DNA of 64,000 bases from Mesorhizobium sp. J8 (GTDB taxonomy: Bacteria > Pseudomonadota > Alphaproteobacteria > Rhizobiales > Rhizobiaceae): positions 4,712,001-4,776,000 of the forward strand of contig NZ_AP024109.1 in the NCBI RefSeq assembly GCF_016591715.1. The letters are read 5' to 3'. The position numbers and the translations under genes were made by a program. Shown in pieces: positions 1 to 8,621 of the stretch; the first letter of the stretch is position 1; every line of letters starts with the position of its first letter. The notes below the pieces were generated by a model. That model worked only from the letters and a program-made list of their open reading frames with translations, ran no database searches and was not told the origin of the DNA.

Positions 1-760
1 GCAGGAACAGCTTGCCGACGGCGGTTGAGCCGGTGAAGGCGAGGCAATCGACGTCCATATGCCGGCCAAGCGCCTGGCCCGCGGTCTCGCCGTGGCCCGG
101 CACTACATTAAGCACGCCGGCGGGCAGGCCCGCCTCCATGGCGAGCTCGGCCAGCCTGAGTGCTGAGAAAGGCGATTGCTCGGCCGGCTTCAGCACCACC
201 GAATTGCCCGCCGCCAGCGCCGGCGCGCATTTCCAGGTCGCCATGTCGAGCGGGAAATTCCACGGCACGACGGCGCCTACGACCCCAAGCGCCTCGCGCC
301 GCACCAATGCGAGATCGCCCTGCCCTGTCGGCGCCACCTCGTCATAGACCTTGTCGATCGCTTCGGCATACCACTGGAAGATCGCCGCGGAGCCCGGCAC
401 GTCGATGGTGGCCGCGTCCTTGACCAGCTTGCCCATGTCGAGCGATTCCAGCAGCGCGAATTCCTGCAGGTTCTCGCGCAGCAGTTCCGCCAGCCGCAGC
501 AGCACCTGCTTGCGATACGCGGGACTGGTTCGCGACCAGACGCCGGCTTCGAAGCTGCGTCGCGCAGCGGCGACGGCAAGATCGATATCCTCTTCGCCGC
601 AGGAGGCGACCTCGGCCAGCGTCGCTCCCGTGGCCGGATTGATGCTGGCGAAGGTCCGGCCGGAGCGCGCCGGCACCGCCTTGCCGTCTATGAACGCCTT
701 GTCGCGGAAACGGATCGCGGACGCCTTGCCCATCCAGTCCTTATGACTGAGTTCGCTCAT
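1..760 (-). CDS. NAD(P)+-dependent aldehyde dehydrogenase, N-terminal part (runs off the window)
   Basis: The frame opens at an ATG ending at 760, with GGAG a few bases upstream, and stays open to base 1. About 253 residues are visible, roughly half of a normal 480-500 residue ALDH. Seen: the N-terminal FIDG segment, INPATG, the VVPWNFP segment that lines the coenzyme pocket (about residues 162-168), LKPAEQSP, and the FTGSTAVGK turn near the window edge. The catalytic Cys and Glu lie outside, so activity cannot be checked. The closest family style is gamma-glutamylaminobutyraldehyde/betaine aldehyde dehydrogenase (PuuC-like). It is the last visible gene of a minus-strand group with the DUF1028, RidA and FMO genes, so it probably oxidises an aldehyde produced in that pathway (inference). 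Confidence 0.9.
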   Translation of the reverse strand, partial: MSELSHKDWMGKASAIRFRDKAFIDGKAVPARSGRTFASINPATGATLAEVASCGEEDIDLAVAAARRSFEAGVWSRTSPAYRKQVLLRLAELLRENLQEFALLESLDMGKLVKDAATIDVPGSAAIFQWYAEAIDKVYDEVAPTGQGDLALVRREALGVVGAVVPWNFPLDMATWKCAPALAAGNSVVLKPAEQSPFSALRLAELAMEAGLPAGVLNVVPGHGETAGQALGRHMDVDCLAFTGSTAVGKLFL

Positions 761-781
761 GCTTGCTCCAGACTGCCGGTA

Positions 782-1456
782 TTACTCGTCGCCGGGAACG
801 CCGTAGCTCGGCGCGTCGGACGGGTTGAGGGCGCGGGTGACATAAGCATCGAGCTGGGGCTTGTAGATTTCCCACAGTCCCGCCAGCTGCTCGATCGGAC
901 ACGCCTCCGTCCAGTCGCAACGCAGGTCGGCGACGGGCCATGAGACATCGCGCACCAGCTTCATGCCGGCGGAGCGGACGGGCCCCGCCTCGCCGCCGGC
1001 TTTGAGCGCGGCGCGCATCGTGGCAATCAGCCGGTCGCCGAGCTCGCCTTCGGACGCAAGGAAGGCGTCGACCATGGCACGCGGGACGCCGTCATTCGCG
1101 AGCAAATTGCCGCCGCAGGCGACGTCTTCGCCGCGCGCCTCGGCCCAGATGCCGAGTGCTTTCGGTCCCGAATGGATTGCGCTGCCGCCGGCCGCGTCAA
1201 CCGCCAGCACCTGCCGGTATTCGCTGAAGGCGGCCGTGCGCTTGATGATCGCGACGGCCTCGGTGGCTGAGGCGCCGCGCGCCATCAGCTCCAGCGCCCG
1301 GACCCCGAGCGTCGGGTCGGTGACGTTCTGGCTGGCGACCGCCCCGACGCCGGCCTGCGCATAGGCGCAGCGCGCCGCGACCGCGGGGGACGACGAGGAC
1401 ACCGCCACCCCGAACATGCCTGTGCGCCGGCAGCGCGCGACGATGGAGAAAGTCAT
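782..1456 (-). CDS. DUF1028 family protein (Ntn-hydrolase-like)
   Basis: A 224-residue protein beginning MTFSIVARC, then GVAVSSSSPAVAARC and GVGAVASQNVTDP, which is the typical N-terminal signature of DUF1028 proteins. The family is thought to have an Ntn-hydrolase-like fold, but no reaction is established. It starts 7 bases after the RidA-family gene stops and ends just before the aldehyde dehydrogenase, so the three are probably co-transcribed. DUF1028 genes often sit beside RidA and amide or heterocycle catabolic genes, so a hydrolytic or proof-reading step on a nitrogenous intermediate is possible; that role is inference. No signal peptide is visible, so it should be cytoplasmic. Confidence 0.85.
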   Translation of the reverse strand: MTFSIVARCRRTGMFGVAVSSSSPAVAARCAYAQAGVGAVASQNVTDPTLGVRALELMARGASATEAVAIIKRTAAFSEYRQVLAVDAAGGSAIHSGPKALGIWAEARGEDVACGGNLLANDGVPRAMVDAFLASEGELGDRLIATMRAALKAGGEAGPVRSAGMKLVRDVSWPVADLRCDWTEACPIEQLAGLWEIYKPQLDAYVTRALNPSDAPSYGVPGDE

Positions 1457-1462
1457 GGCGCT

Positions 1463-1879
1463 TTAATCCGGGATGACGGCAGTGCCGTCGATCTCGACCA
1501 GCCATTCCGGCCGCGCCAGCGCCGACACGACCAGGCCGGTCGAAACCGGGTGGACGCCCTTGATGTATTCGCCCATCGTCCGGTAGACGGCCTCGCGATG
1601 GCGGACGTCGGTGATGTAGACCACCACCTTCACCAGATGCTCCATCGTGCCGCCGCACTCCTCGATGAGCTGCCTGATGTTCTGCATGACCTTGTGGGTC
1701 TGCTCGACCGGATCGTGGCTGTCGATGTTCTTGGCGGTGTCGAGGTCCTGCGGGCACTGTCCCCGCAGATAGACGGTGCGGCCGCCGCGCGTGACGACGG
1801 CCTGGCAGAGGTCGTTGTCGAGCTTCTGCTCCGGATAGGTGTCCTTGGTGTTGAATTTGCGAATTCGCGTATGCGCCAT
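1463..1879 (-). CDS. RidA/YjgF family protein (enamine/imine deaminase-like)
   Basis: A 138-residue protein from the ATG at 1879. An in-frame ATG at 1891 exists, but GGAG at the right distance favours 1879. Seen: VVTRGGRTVYLRGQCPQD, MQNIRQLIEECGG, LVKVVVYITDVRHR and the C-terminal ALARPEWLVEIDGTAVI; the ARPEWLVEI stretch is the family's C-terminal strand. RidA proteins hydrolyse reactive enamines and imines to ketones plus ammonia. The conserved Arg of classical RidA (usually in a CxR or R-P-x-VE context near the C-terminus) has a counterpart in the ARPEW segment. It lies between the flavin monooxygenase and DUF1028 genes in one minus-strand run, suggesting it handles an imine made there (inference). 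Confidence 0.88.
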   Translation of the reverse strand: MAHTRIRKFNTKDTYPEQKLDNDLCQAVVTRGGRTVYLRGQCPQDLDTAKNIDSHDPVEQTHKVMQNIRQLIEECGGTMEHLVKVVVYITDVRHREAVYRTMGEYIKGVHPVSTGLVVSALARPEWLVEIDGTAVIPD

Positions 1880-1914
1880 CTTGGTCTCCATCGGGATCGG
1901 GCTCGCAGCTCTGG

Positions 1915-3186
1915 TCAGGCGTCCACGGGCTCGCGCTTGGCGGCGTGGTAGGCGAGATATTTACGCTGCGTCGAAATACGGTCGGCCACGTGCTTGGCAT
2001 CGTGCCAGACGCCCCAGATGAAGCTCGACCCCCTGCGCGACTGCCAGGGCAGTCCCAGGAAATAGATCCCGGGCTCGACCGAGACGCCGCGTTGATGTCT
2101 TGGCCGGCCTTTCTCGTCGAAGGCGTCGACCTTCAGCCAGCTGTAGTCGACGGTAAAGCCTGTCGCCCAGATGATCGTCGCAATCCCGGCCTCGGCCAGA
2201 TCGAGTTCGAGGATCGGATTGGTCACGCAGTCCGGGTCCGGGCCGATTTTGCGAAGGGCGGGCTCTTCCGGAAGGTCGAGGCCGTTGCGCGCGACATAGG
2301 CGTCGGCCTCGTCCAGCAACGACATCAGGTTGGCGTCGCCCCTGGCGATATTCTTCGCGAGATCCGGCGCAAAACTCATCACCCCGTCCTGGTATGCCTT
2401 CGTCATGCCGACGAGCGCAAGCCCCTGCGCAGCCAGGCGGCGGAAGTCGATCGTCTCGCCGCCGCGCGCGCCGCTCACCGCGATCGTGACATGCTCCGTC
2501 CCGGGTCCTGGCGTCTCGAGATCCCATTTGCCTAGGACGCCCAGCCACCAGCAGAAGTCGCGCCCGCGATAGGCGCGCGGCGGACGGTCATGCGCGCCGA
2601 CGGAGAGATAGACGCTCCTGCCTGAGCGCTGCAGCTCGTCGGCGATCTGCACGCCCGAGGATCCCGCGCCGACCACCAGCACCGCACCCTTCGGCAGTTG
2701 CGCTGGATTGCGGTAAGCGCTGGAGTGGATTTGCAGGATACCGGCATCGGCGGGAACGAGAGGTGGGATGACGGGAACTTGAAAAGGGCCTGTTGCGGCG
2801 ACGACGCTGTTGGCCTCGATCACCCCATCCGATGTCTCGACGCGAAACCCCGGACGGCCGACATTCCTCTCAACGAGCTTGACCTCGACGCCACAGCGGA
2901 TCGGCGCGTTGATCTGCTTTGCATAGGCAACGAAATAGTCGGCGATCTCTTCCTTGGGCGGAAAGCCGTCGGGACCCGTCACGGGGAACTCCATGCCCGG
3001 AAACCGGTCATGCCACGCCGGACCGTTGGCGACCAGGGAGTCCCAGCGCTGCGAGCGCCAGCGCTCGGCGATCCGGCCGCGCTCGAGCACGAGATGAGGC
3101 ACCCCGCATTTACTCAGATGCTCGCTCATGGCCACCCCGGCCTGGCCGCCACCGACAACGAGCGTGTCTATCTTCTCAACCGACAT
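1915..3186 (-). CDS. flavin-dependent monooxygenase / NAD(P)-binding oxidoreductase (FMO-like)
   Basis: A 423-residue protein from the ATG at 3186; an in-frame GTG two codons earlier is less likely. Two Rossmann motifs are present: GGGQAG near residue 13 for FAD and VVGAGSSG near residue 170 for NADPH. Between them is HSSAYRNP, matching the FMO/BVMO type fingerprint region, and WATGFTVDYSW occurs late in the chain, the ATG motif typical of this superfamily. Such enzymes use NADPH and O2 to hydroxylate nitrogen, sulfur or carbon. It is the promoter-proximal gene of the minus-strand set FMO-RidA-DUF1028-ALDH and is divergent from an amidohydrolase. The substrate cannot be read from sequence. 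Confidence 0.85.
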   Translation of the reverse strand: MSVEKIDTLVVGGGQAGVAMSEHLSKCGVPHLVLERGRIAERWRSQRWDSLVANGPAWHDRFPGMEFPVTGPDGFPPKEEIADYFVAYAKQINAPIRCGVEVKLVERNVGRPGFRVETSDGVIEANSVVAATGPFQVPVIPPLVPADAGILQIHSSAYRNPAQLPKGAVLVVGAGSSGVQIADELQRSGRSVYLSVGAHDRPPRAYRGRDFCWWLGVLGKWDLETPGPGTEHVTIAVSGARGGETIDFRRLAAQGLALVGMTKAYQDGVMSFAPDLAKNIARGDANLMSLLDEADAYVARNGLDLPEEPALRKIGPDPDCVTNPILELDLAEAGIATIIWATGFTVDYSWLKVDAFDEKGRPRHQRGVSVEPGIYFLGLPWQSRRGSSFIWGVWHDAKHVADRISTQRKYLAYHAAKREPVDA

Positions 3187-3192
3187 ATCCAC

Positions 3193-3493
3193 GTCTCTTC
3201 CGATGGGGCTTTCGCCGCTGCGATGGGGGTCCGGTTTGCTTTTAGTGACGGGCTGGGGAAGCGAAAATTACGATTTCATGTGTCAGTGCTTAGCTTATCC
3301 CTAAACGCTGAGACGGATCGCGGAGCTGTTGCGGATTCCCACGACAAAGGTCGATGGCATCACCTCCGAACACCGAGCATCAGCCTTAGGCAAACCCTAA
3401 GCACGGGTACCGGAAAAAATTATTCTTGCTCTCCGGATTTGGTGGTTCCTTGCCTCCATCACCCGCATGAGAGCGACGGCCGCTGAAAGTCAA
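3193..3493. promoter_or_regulatory. divergent intergenic region with CTTAGG-N5-CCTAAG inverted repeat
   Basis: About 300 bases between the divergent FMO and amidohydrolase genes, visibly more AT-rich than its surroundings. It holds a perfect 6-bp inverted repeat (CTTAGG at 3385-3390, CCTAAG at 3396-3401) and a weaker look-alike, CTTAGCTTATCCCTAAA, at about 3289-3305. These could be operator sites for a regulator of both directions, but no regulator gene is adjacent. No convincing open reading frame was found here. Confidence 0.35.
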
Positions 3494-5125
3494 ATGGCGC
3501 GAGAGACCCTTTACGCAAATGGCGCGCTCTATACGGTCGATGCGGCGAACCCCCATGCCGAGGCGATGCTGGTTCGCGGCGAGCGCATCGCGGCTGTCGG
3601 CTCCTGGTCGTCCGTCAAGGCGCAAGCATCCAAAGACGCCGAAATCATCGATCTCCAAGGCCGGTTCGCAATGCCCGCCTTCATCGATTCCCATCTCCAT
3701 TTCGCCTGGGGGAGCAAATACCTCGATGAGGTGCGGTTGCGCGAAGCAAAGACCTTTGGCGACGTTCTCGACCGGCTGAAGGCCTATGCGCAGGCTCATC
3801 CCGACCGGGCATGGATCGTGGGCAGCGAGTTCAGCTACGGCTACCCCGATCTCCCCGACGGCGGCTTCCACAAATCGCTTCTCGATCAGGCCATCGCCGA
3901 TCGCCCCGTCTTTTTCCGCTCCGGCATGGCGCATGCGGCCTGGGTAAACAGCAAGGCGCTGCAACTTGCCGGCATCACACGCGACACGCCCGATCCCGAA
4001 GGCGGCGAGATCGTCAGGGATGCGAGCGGCGAGCCGACCGGATGGCTGAAGGAGAAGGCGTGGTCCACATTTGAAGCACTGGTCCCCCAAGCCTCGCAAT
4101 CCGCTATGCGATCAGCACTACTCCGCGCCGTCAAGGAAGCGAACCGCTTTGGACTGTCGCGGGTCCAAAGCGCGGGGATGGATGATGAAGCGGTCCCGTT
4201 GCTGGCGGAGATGTTGGCGAATGGCGAGCTGAGCCTGCGCTTCACGCTTTCGAGCATCGTCAATCCCGATTCGAACCTCGACGAGGTGATTGCGCGCGTA
4301 TCGGGATGGAGAGAGGACCTCGACCCTGACTTTCTCGACGGCCGTGTCATCAAATTCTTCCTGGACGGCGTGCTGGAGTCCCACACCGGCTTCATGCCTC
4401 AGGGCTATGCCGACAAACCCGATGAAACCGGAACCTGCCTGTGGAAGGCATCGGCTTACAACGCAGCCGTCAGCCGTGCGCAGCAAGAGGGATTTCAGGT
4501 CTGGACGCACGCGATCGGCACGGGAGCCATCGAGATGGCGCTCGACGCCTATGCCGCGGACGGAGAGCGCTCGCGGCAGCGCCGGCCGCGGGTGGAGCAT
4601 TGCGAGATACCCACCGCGCGCGACATCGAACGGTTTGGCCAGATCGGAGCGATCGCGAGCTTCCAGCCCGCCATGATCTACCCACGCGACCAATGGCTCG
4701 GGATGGAAGGACTTTGGGAAGTGCGGGTCGGCTCCGAATCCTTGCCACGAGCCTTTCCCGTCCGCTCCATCCTGGAAGCCGGCGGCCCCGTCGCGTTCGG
4801 AACCGATTGGCCCATCGTTGATCTCAATCCACTCATCGGCATACGCAACGCGGTGCTGCGGCAAAGCCGGGACCACCAGCCGAAAGACGGCTGGGTTCCG
4901 GAGCAGCGGATCACCGTCGCGCAGGCGCTCCATGCCTACACGCTGGGGGCAGCCTTTGCCGGTCACCGGGAGAACGACGAAGGCAGTTTGGCGTCGGGGA
5001 AGCTCGCCGACTTCATCGTCCTTTCCGACGATCCGCTGCGGGTCGAGCCGGACAGAATAGCGGATATCAAGGTGCTGAAAACGATCGTCGGCGGCAAACC
5101 GGTTTGGCAAGAACCTGCGGCTTGA
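3494..5125 (+). CDS. amidohydrolase family 3 protein (YtcJ-like metal-dependent hydrolase)
   Basis: A 543-residue protein from ATG 3494; an ATG nine codons upstream (3467) is also possible. Domain order is typical: a beta-sandwich start (LYANGALYTVD), the metal-binding HLHF motif near residue 69 (HxH), FFLDGVLESHTGF, WTHAIGTGA, RVEHCEIP, FGTDWPIVD with the metal Asp, and a closing segment LADFIVLSDDPL. Members of this family hydrolyse C-N bonds, including N-acyl and cyclic amide bonds, using one or two metals. It is followed 19 bases later by a GMC oxidoreductase and is divergent from the FMO cluster. No signal peptide is seen, so it should act in the cytoplasm. The substrate is unknown. Confidence 0.9.
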   Translation: MARETLYANGALYTVDAANPHAEAMLVRGERIAAVGSWSSVKAQASKDAEIIDLQGRFAMPAFIDSHLHFAWGSKYLDEVRLREAKTFGDVLDRLKAYAQAHPDRAWIVGSEFSYGYPDLPDGGFHKSLLDQAIADRPVFFRSGMAHAAWVNSKALQLAGITRDTPDPEGGEIVRDASGEPTGWLKEKAWSTFEALVPQASQSAMRSALLRAVKEANRFGLSRVQSAGMDDEAVPLLAEMLANGELSLRFTLSSIVNPDSNLDEVIARVSGWREDLDPDFLDGRVIKFFLDGVLESHTGFMPQGYADKPDETGTCLWKASAYNAAVSRAQQEGFQVWTHAIGTGAIEMALDAYAADGERSRQRRPRVEHCEIPTARDIERFGQIGAIASFQPAMIYPRDQWLGMEGLWEVRVGSESLPRAFPVRSILEAGGPVAFGTDWPIVDLNPLIGIRNAVLRQSRDHQPKDGWVPEQRITVAQALHAYTLGAAFAGHRENDEGSLASGKLADFIVLSDDPLRVEPDRIADIKVLKTIVGGKPVWQEPAA

Positions 5126-5144
5126 GGCGCGTCCTGGGGGTTGG

Positions 5145-6764
5145 ATGGAAGCGACGGTATTTGACTACATCGTCGTCGGCGCTGGGTCGGCCGGTTGCGT
5201 GGTCGCCAATCGGCTGAGCGCCGATCCGTCCGTCAGCGTGTGCCTTATCGAGGCCGGCGGCAGCGACAACAGCCTGCGCGTCAAGGTGCCGGCGGGCATC
5301 CTCTCCCTCTACGGCAATCCGAATTACGACTATTGTTTCGTCGGCGTGCCGCAACCCCATCTCAACAATCGCAGGATTCCGGTCAACCGCGGCAAGGCGC
5401 TGGGCGGATCGAACTCGATCAACTCGATGGTTTATATTCGCGGCGCCGCCGAAGACTATGACGAGTGGGCCGGGCTCGGCTGCGCCGGATGGGCCTATCG
5501 CGACGTGCTTCCCGTGTTCAGGAAGCTGGAGCGCAACCTGCTCGGCCAGGATCCGCGCTATCACGGCACAGACGGCGAGCTTTTGGTCGACAATCCGCGT
5601 GATCCGAACTTGCTTTCCGCCATGTTCGTCAAGGCTGGGGAAAATGCCGGTCTGCCCGCCAACACCGACTTCAACGCCGAGAGCCAGTTCGGCGTCGGCA
5701 TCTACAACGTCACGCAAGACCGCGGACAGCGGTTCAGCAGCTTCAGCGCCTTCATGCGTCCGGTGCTTCATCGCAAGAACCTGATGCTGCTCAGCGAATG
5801 CGAGGTGATCGACCTTGTCATCGCCGAAGGGCGCGCTACGGGAATGCGCGTACTGCATGACGGTCAGCAGAAGACGCTCTCGGCCAGCCGCGAGATCGTG
5901 CTTTCGGCCGGCGCCATCAACTCGCCCAGGGTTCTGATGGCCTCCGGCATCGGTCCGGCTGCCGAACTCCAAGCGATCGGCATCACGCCGGTCCTCGACC
6001 TGCCCGGCGTCGGCAAGAACCTGCAGGATCATGTCGACGGCATGATCACCGTGCGCTCCAGGAGCACCAGGACGCTCGGCCTTTCGTTTGCCAACCTGCC
6101 GCGCATCGCCGCCGCGCCCTTCCAGTATTTCGCGCGCCGCAGGGGCATGCTCACCACCAACTACGTCGAAGCCGGCGGCTTCGCGAAGACCAGGCATGCG
6201 AACGGCCTTCCCGACATCCAGTTCCATTTCGTGCCGGGCTATCGCAGCCATCGCGGCAGGCTGATCGAGTACGGCCACGGCTACGCCATTCACACCTGCG
6301 TTCTAAGGCCGAAAAGCGTGGGCGAGATCAGGCTGTCGCGCGACAATTCCCACCGCGACGTCCTGATCGACCACCGCTTCTTCACGCATGAAGACGACGC
6401 CATGGTGCTGGTCGAGGGCATCAAGATCGCGCGCCGGATCTTTGCCTCGTCCGAATTCGACACGGTGCGCGGCAAGGAGATGCTCCCGGGTAAGGATGTC
6501 CGGACCGACGACGAGATCCTCGCCTATCTGCGTGCCGAGGCGCTGACCGTCTATCACCCGGTCGGGACCTGCAAGATGGGAACGGACGATATGGCCGTCG
6601 TCGATCCGGCGACCCTCAAGGTACGCGGCGTGGACAGGCTTCGGGTCGCGGATGCGTCGGTTATGCCGAAGCTGATCGGCGGCAATACCAACGCGCCCAG
6701 CATGATGATCGGACAGAAGGCTTCCGAGATGATCCTCGGCTCGACGCAGAACGGCCAAAGGTAA
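5145..6764 (+). CDS. GMC family FAD oxidoreductase (choline dehydrogenase-like)
   Basis: A 539-residue protein with the N-terminal FAD motif VVGAGSAGCVVANRLS, GKALGGSNSINSM (GMC signature 1 region), SAGAINSPRVLMASGIGP (GMC signature 2), LPGVGKNLQDH, and the C-terminal active-site regions YHPVGTCKMG, containing the catalytic His, and GGNTNAPSMMIGQKA. Length and motif order match alcohol and choline dehydrogenases. The enzyme would oxidise an alcohol to an aldehyde with FAD. GGGGG lies upstream of the ATG as a ribosome site. Being downstream of the amidohydrolase, it may oxidise a hydroxyl product of it, with the aldehyde passed to the ALDH at 1-760 (inference). Confidence 0.92.
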   Translation: MEATVFDYIVVGAGSAGCVVANRLSADPSVSVCLIEAGGSDNSLRVKVPAGILSLYGNPNYDYCFVGVPQPHLNNRRIPVNRGKALGGSNSINSMVYIRGAAEDYDEWAGLGCAGWAYRDVLPVFRKLERNLLGQDPRYHGTDGELLVDNPRDPNLLSAMFVKAGENAGLPANTDFNAESQFGVGIYNVTQDRGQRFSSFSAFMRPVLHRKNLMLLSECEVIDLVIAEGRATGMRVLHDGQQKTLSASREIVLSAGAINSPRVLMASGIGPAAELQAIGITPVLDLPGVGKNLQDHVDGMITVRSRSTRTLGLSFANLPRIAAAPFQYFARRRGMLTTNYVEAGGFAKTRHANGLPDIQFHFVPGYRSHRGRLIEYGHGYAIHTCVLRPKSVGEIRLSRDNSHRDVLIDHRFFTHEDDAMVLVEGIKIARRIFASSEFDTVRGKEMLPGKDVRTDDEILAYLRAEALTVYHPVGTCKMGTDDMAVVDPATLKVRGVDRLRVADASVMPKLIGGNTNAPSMMIGQKASEMILGSTQNGQR

Positions 6765-6845
6765 GGCAGTCCTCGACGTTTGAGGACAGTTCACCGTTCG
6801 TACGCAGAACTGCCCTCAACCATTTGTGACGGCTCGATATTGCTC

Positions 6846-7739
6846 TCAGTGATCCTCGTCGATCTCGTCGTGCAGGAGACCGAGGATGCGGCGCTTGAGC
6901 GCGATGAAGTCGGGTTCGAGGATCACGTCCATCGAGCGCGGCCGCGGGATGTCGACCTTGATCTCGGCTTTTATCTTGCCGGGCCGGGCCGTCATCACCA
7001 GCACGCGATCGCCCAGAACCAGCGCCTCGTCGATGTCGTGGGTGACGAAGAGCACCGTCTTCTGCTGCCGCTCCCAGACCCGCAGGAGCAGCTTCTGCAT
7101 GGTGCCGCGCGTCTGACTGTCGAGCGCGCCGAATGGTTCGTCCATCAAGAGAACCGCCGGGTCGTTGGCAAGCGCCCGCGCGATCGCCACGCGCTGCTTC
7201 ATGCCGCCGGAAAGCTGGGCGGGATAGTGGTCTGCGAAAGGCGTGAGGCCGACCTCGTTCAGATACTGATCAACGATCTGCCGGCGCTGCTCCGCGGGAA
7301 GACCCTTACGCTTCGGGCCATATTCGATGTTGGCGCGCACGGTGAGCCATGGAAACAAGGTGTAGCTCTGGAACACCATGCCCCTGTCGGGACCCGGTTC
7401 GATGACTTCCCTGCCGTCGACCTTGATGATGCCCGAGGTCGCGTCATTGAGGCCGGCGGCGAGGTAGAGCAGGCTGGATTTGCCGCATCCCGACGGGCCG
7501 ACGATGACGCAGAATTCGTTCTTCGCCACCTCGAGCGACACATCGTCCAGCGCCAGCACGCCATTGGCATCGCCATAGCGCAGTGTCACGTCCTCTATGG
7601 CCATGGTGGTGCCGGCCGAACGGGCATCGCTTGCCGTATGGGCCTTGCCGGCCGGATTGTTCGCCTGGACGGTTTCGGTCATCACTACCCTTGATCCGGC
7701 TGCGGTTGGCGAGGAGGCGTTCAAGATCAAGGTGCCCAT
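6846..7739 (-). CDS. ABC transporter ATP-binding protein, NitT/TauT (nitrate/sulfonate/taurine) type
   Basis: A 297-residue ATPase with Walker [10 protein letters not shown] (about residues 89-97), Q-loop [15 protein letters not shown] signature [15 protein letters not shown], Walker [13 protein letters not shown] and H-loop [10 protein letters not shown]. The YTLFPWLT context is typical of the SsuB/TauB/NrtD class. It has about 45 extra residues before the ATPase core. It overlaps the upstream permease gene by 13 bases, so translation is probably coupled. It energises the importer formed with the permease at 7727-8530 and the binding protein at 8622-9605. Confidence 0.92.
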   Translation of the reverse strand: MGTLILNASSPTAAGSRVVMTETVQANNPAGKAHTASDARSAGTTMAIEDVTLRYGDANGVLALDDVSLEVAKNEFCVIVGPSGCGKSSLLYLAAGLNDATSGIIKVDGREVIEPGPDRGMVFQSYTLFPWLTVRANIEYGPKRKGLPAEQRRQIVDQYLNEVGLTPFADHYPAQLSGGMKQRVAIARALANDPAVLLMDEPFGALDSQTRGTMQKLLLRVWERQQKTVLFVTHDIDEALVLGDRVLVMTARPGKIKAEIKVDIPRPRSMDVILEPDFIALKRRILGLLHDEIDEDH

Positions 7740-8530
7740 GGCGCGACCCTTGCCCGGAGAATGCGGAATGCCGTGTCGGTGATCAGGCCGAGAAGTCCGA
7801 TCGCGGCGATGGCCATGAAGATCACGTCGACCTGGAAGCCGCGCATCGCCTTGAGACTGATATAGCCGAGGCCGCTAGACGCGGCGACGAGCTCGGCCAC
7901 GACCAGATAAGTCCAGGCCCAGCCCATGGTGACGCGAAGCGTATCGAGTATCGAGGGAAGCGCGGCGGGGAAAATGACATGCCACACGGCTTCCGAGCGC
8001 TTGGTGCCCAGAGTGTAGGAGGCGTTGACCAGATCCCTGGAGACGCTGCGCGCGCAATCGGAGATCATCACCAGTTGCTGGAAGAAGGTGCCGAAGAAGA
8101 TCACCGCTATGCGCTGCTCGATGCCGATGCCGATCCAAAGGATGAACAGCGGCACGAAAGAGGTGACAGGCAGATAGCGGATGAAATTGACCAGCGGTTC
8201 CAGCGGCGCCTGCACCGCCCGGTAGGTGCCCATCCAAAGCCCTAGCGGCACCGCGATCAGCGAGGACACGATGAAGCCCAGGATCACTACCTTGGCGCTG
8301 GTGAACGTGTGATAGAAAAGACTGCCGTCGAGCGACATGCGATAGGCGGTCTGCAGCACGGTTCCCGGCGTCGGCAGGAACATGTTCGGCACGACGCGGC
8401 CGTAGGACAGAAGAGCCCATCCGCCGATCACGGCTACCCACATCGCCAGCGCGAGCGTGGTTGCGGTGCTGGCGGGAATGTTGGCGAATGGGGTCGTCAG
8501 GCGTGTCCACGCCGTCCGCCTCTGTGCCAT
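7727..8530 (-). CDS. ABC transporter permease, NitT/TauT type
   Basis: A 267-residue inner-membrane protein with about six hydrophobic segments and the EAA-loop-like sequence ASYTLGTKRSEAVWHVIFPAAL that contacts the ATPase. FIRYLPVTSFVPLFILWIG is characteristic of SsuC/TauC permeases. It sits between the binding-protein gene and the ATPase gene on the minus strand. A strong intrinsic terminator at 8571-8607 lies just upstream, so it should be made at a lower level than the binding protein. Confidence 0.92.
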   Translation of the reverse strand: MAQRRTAWTRLTTPFANIPASTATTLALAMWVAVIGGWALLSYGRVVPNMFLPTPGTVLQTAYRMSLDGSLFYHTFTSAKVVILGFIVSSLIAVPLGLWMGTYRAVQAPLEPLVNFIRYLPVTSFVPLFILWIGIGIEQRIAVIFFGTFFQQLVMISDCARSVSRDLVNASYTLGTKRSEAVWHVIFPAALPSILDTLRVTMGWAWTYLVVAELVAASSGLGYISLKAMRGFQVDVIFMAIAAIGLLGLITDTAFRILRARVAPWAP

Positions 8531-8570
8531 AGGATGGCCTCCGTAGAATCTAAACGCGAAAACCTGGCTT

Positions 8571-8607
8571 GGAGAAAAACGGGGTCGGCCCGGATTGACC
8601 GACCCCG
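8571..8607 (-). terminator. intrinsic terminator between binding-protein and permease genes
   Basis: Reading the minus strand, a 9-bp GC-rich perfect stem CGGGGTCGG/CCGACCCCG with a 10-base loop is followed directly by TTTTT. It lies after the stop of the substrate-binding-protein gene (8622) and before the permease start (8530), in mid-operon. It should cut transcript levels of the membrane components relative to the periplasmic protein. Confidence 0.85.
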
Positions 8608-8621
8608 ACGATCCCGAAGGC

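Noticed and set aside
6765..6845. Short inverted repeats (GTCCTC/GAGGAC and CAGTTC/GAACTG) between the convergent GMC and ABC ATPase genes as a bidirectional terminator
   Set aside because: Stems are only 6 bp, the second has a 14-base or longer loop, and there is no T tract on either side, so the call is too weak to list.
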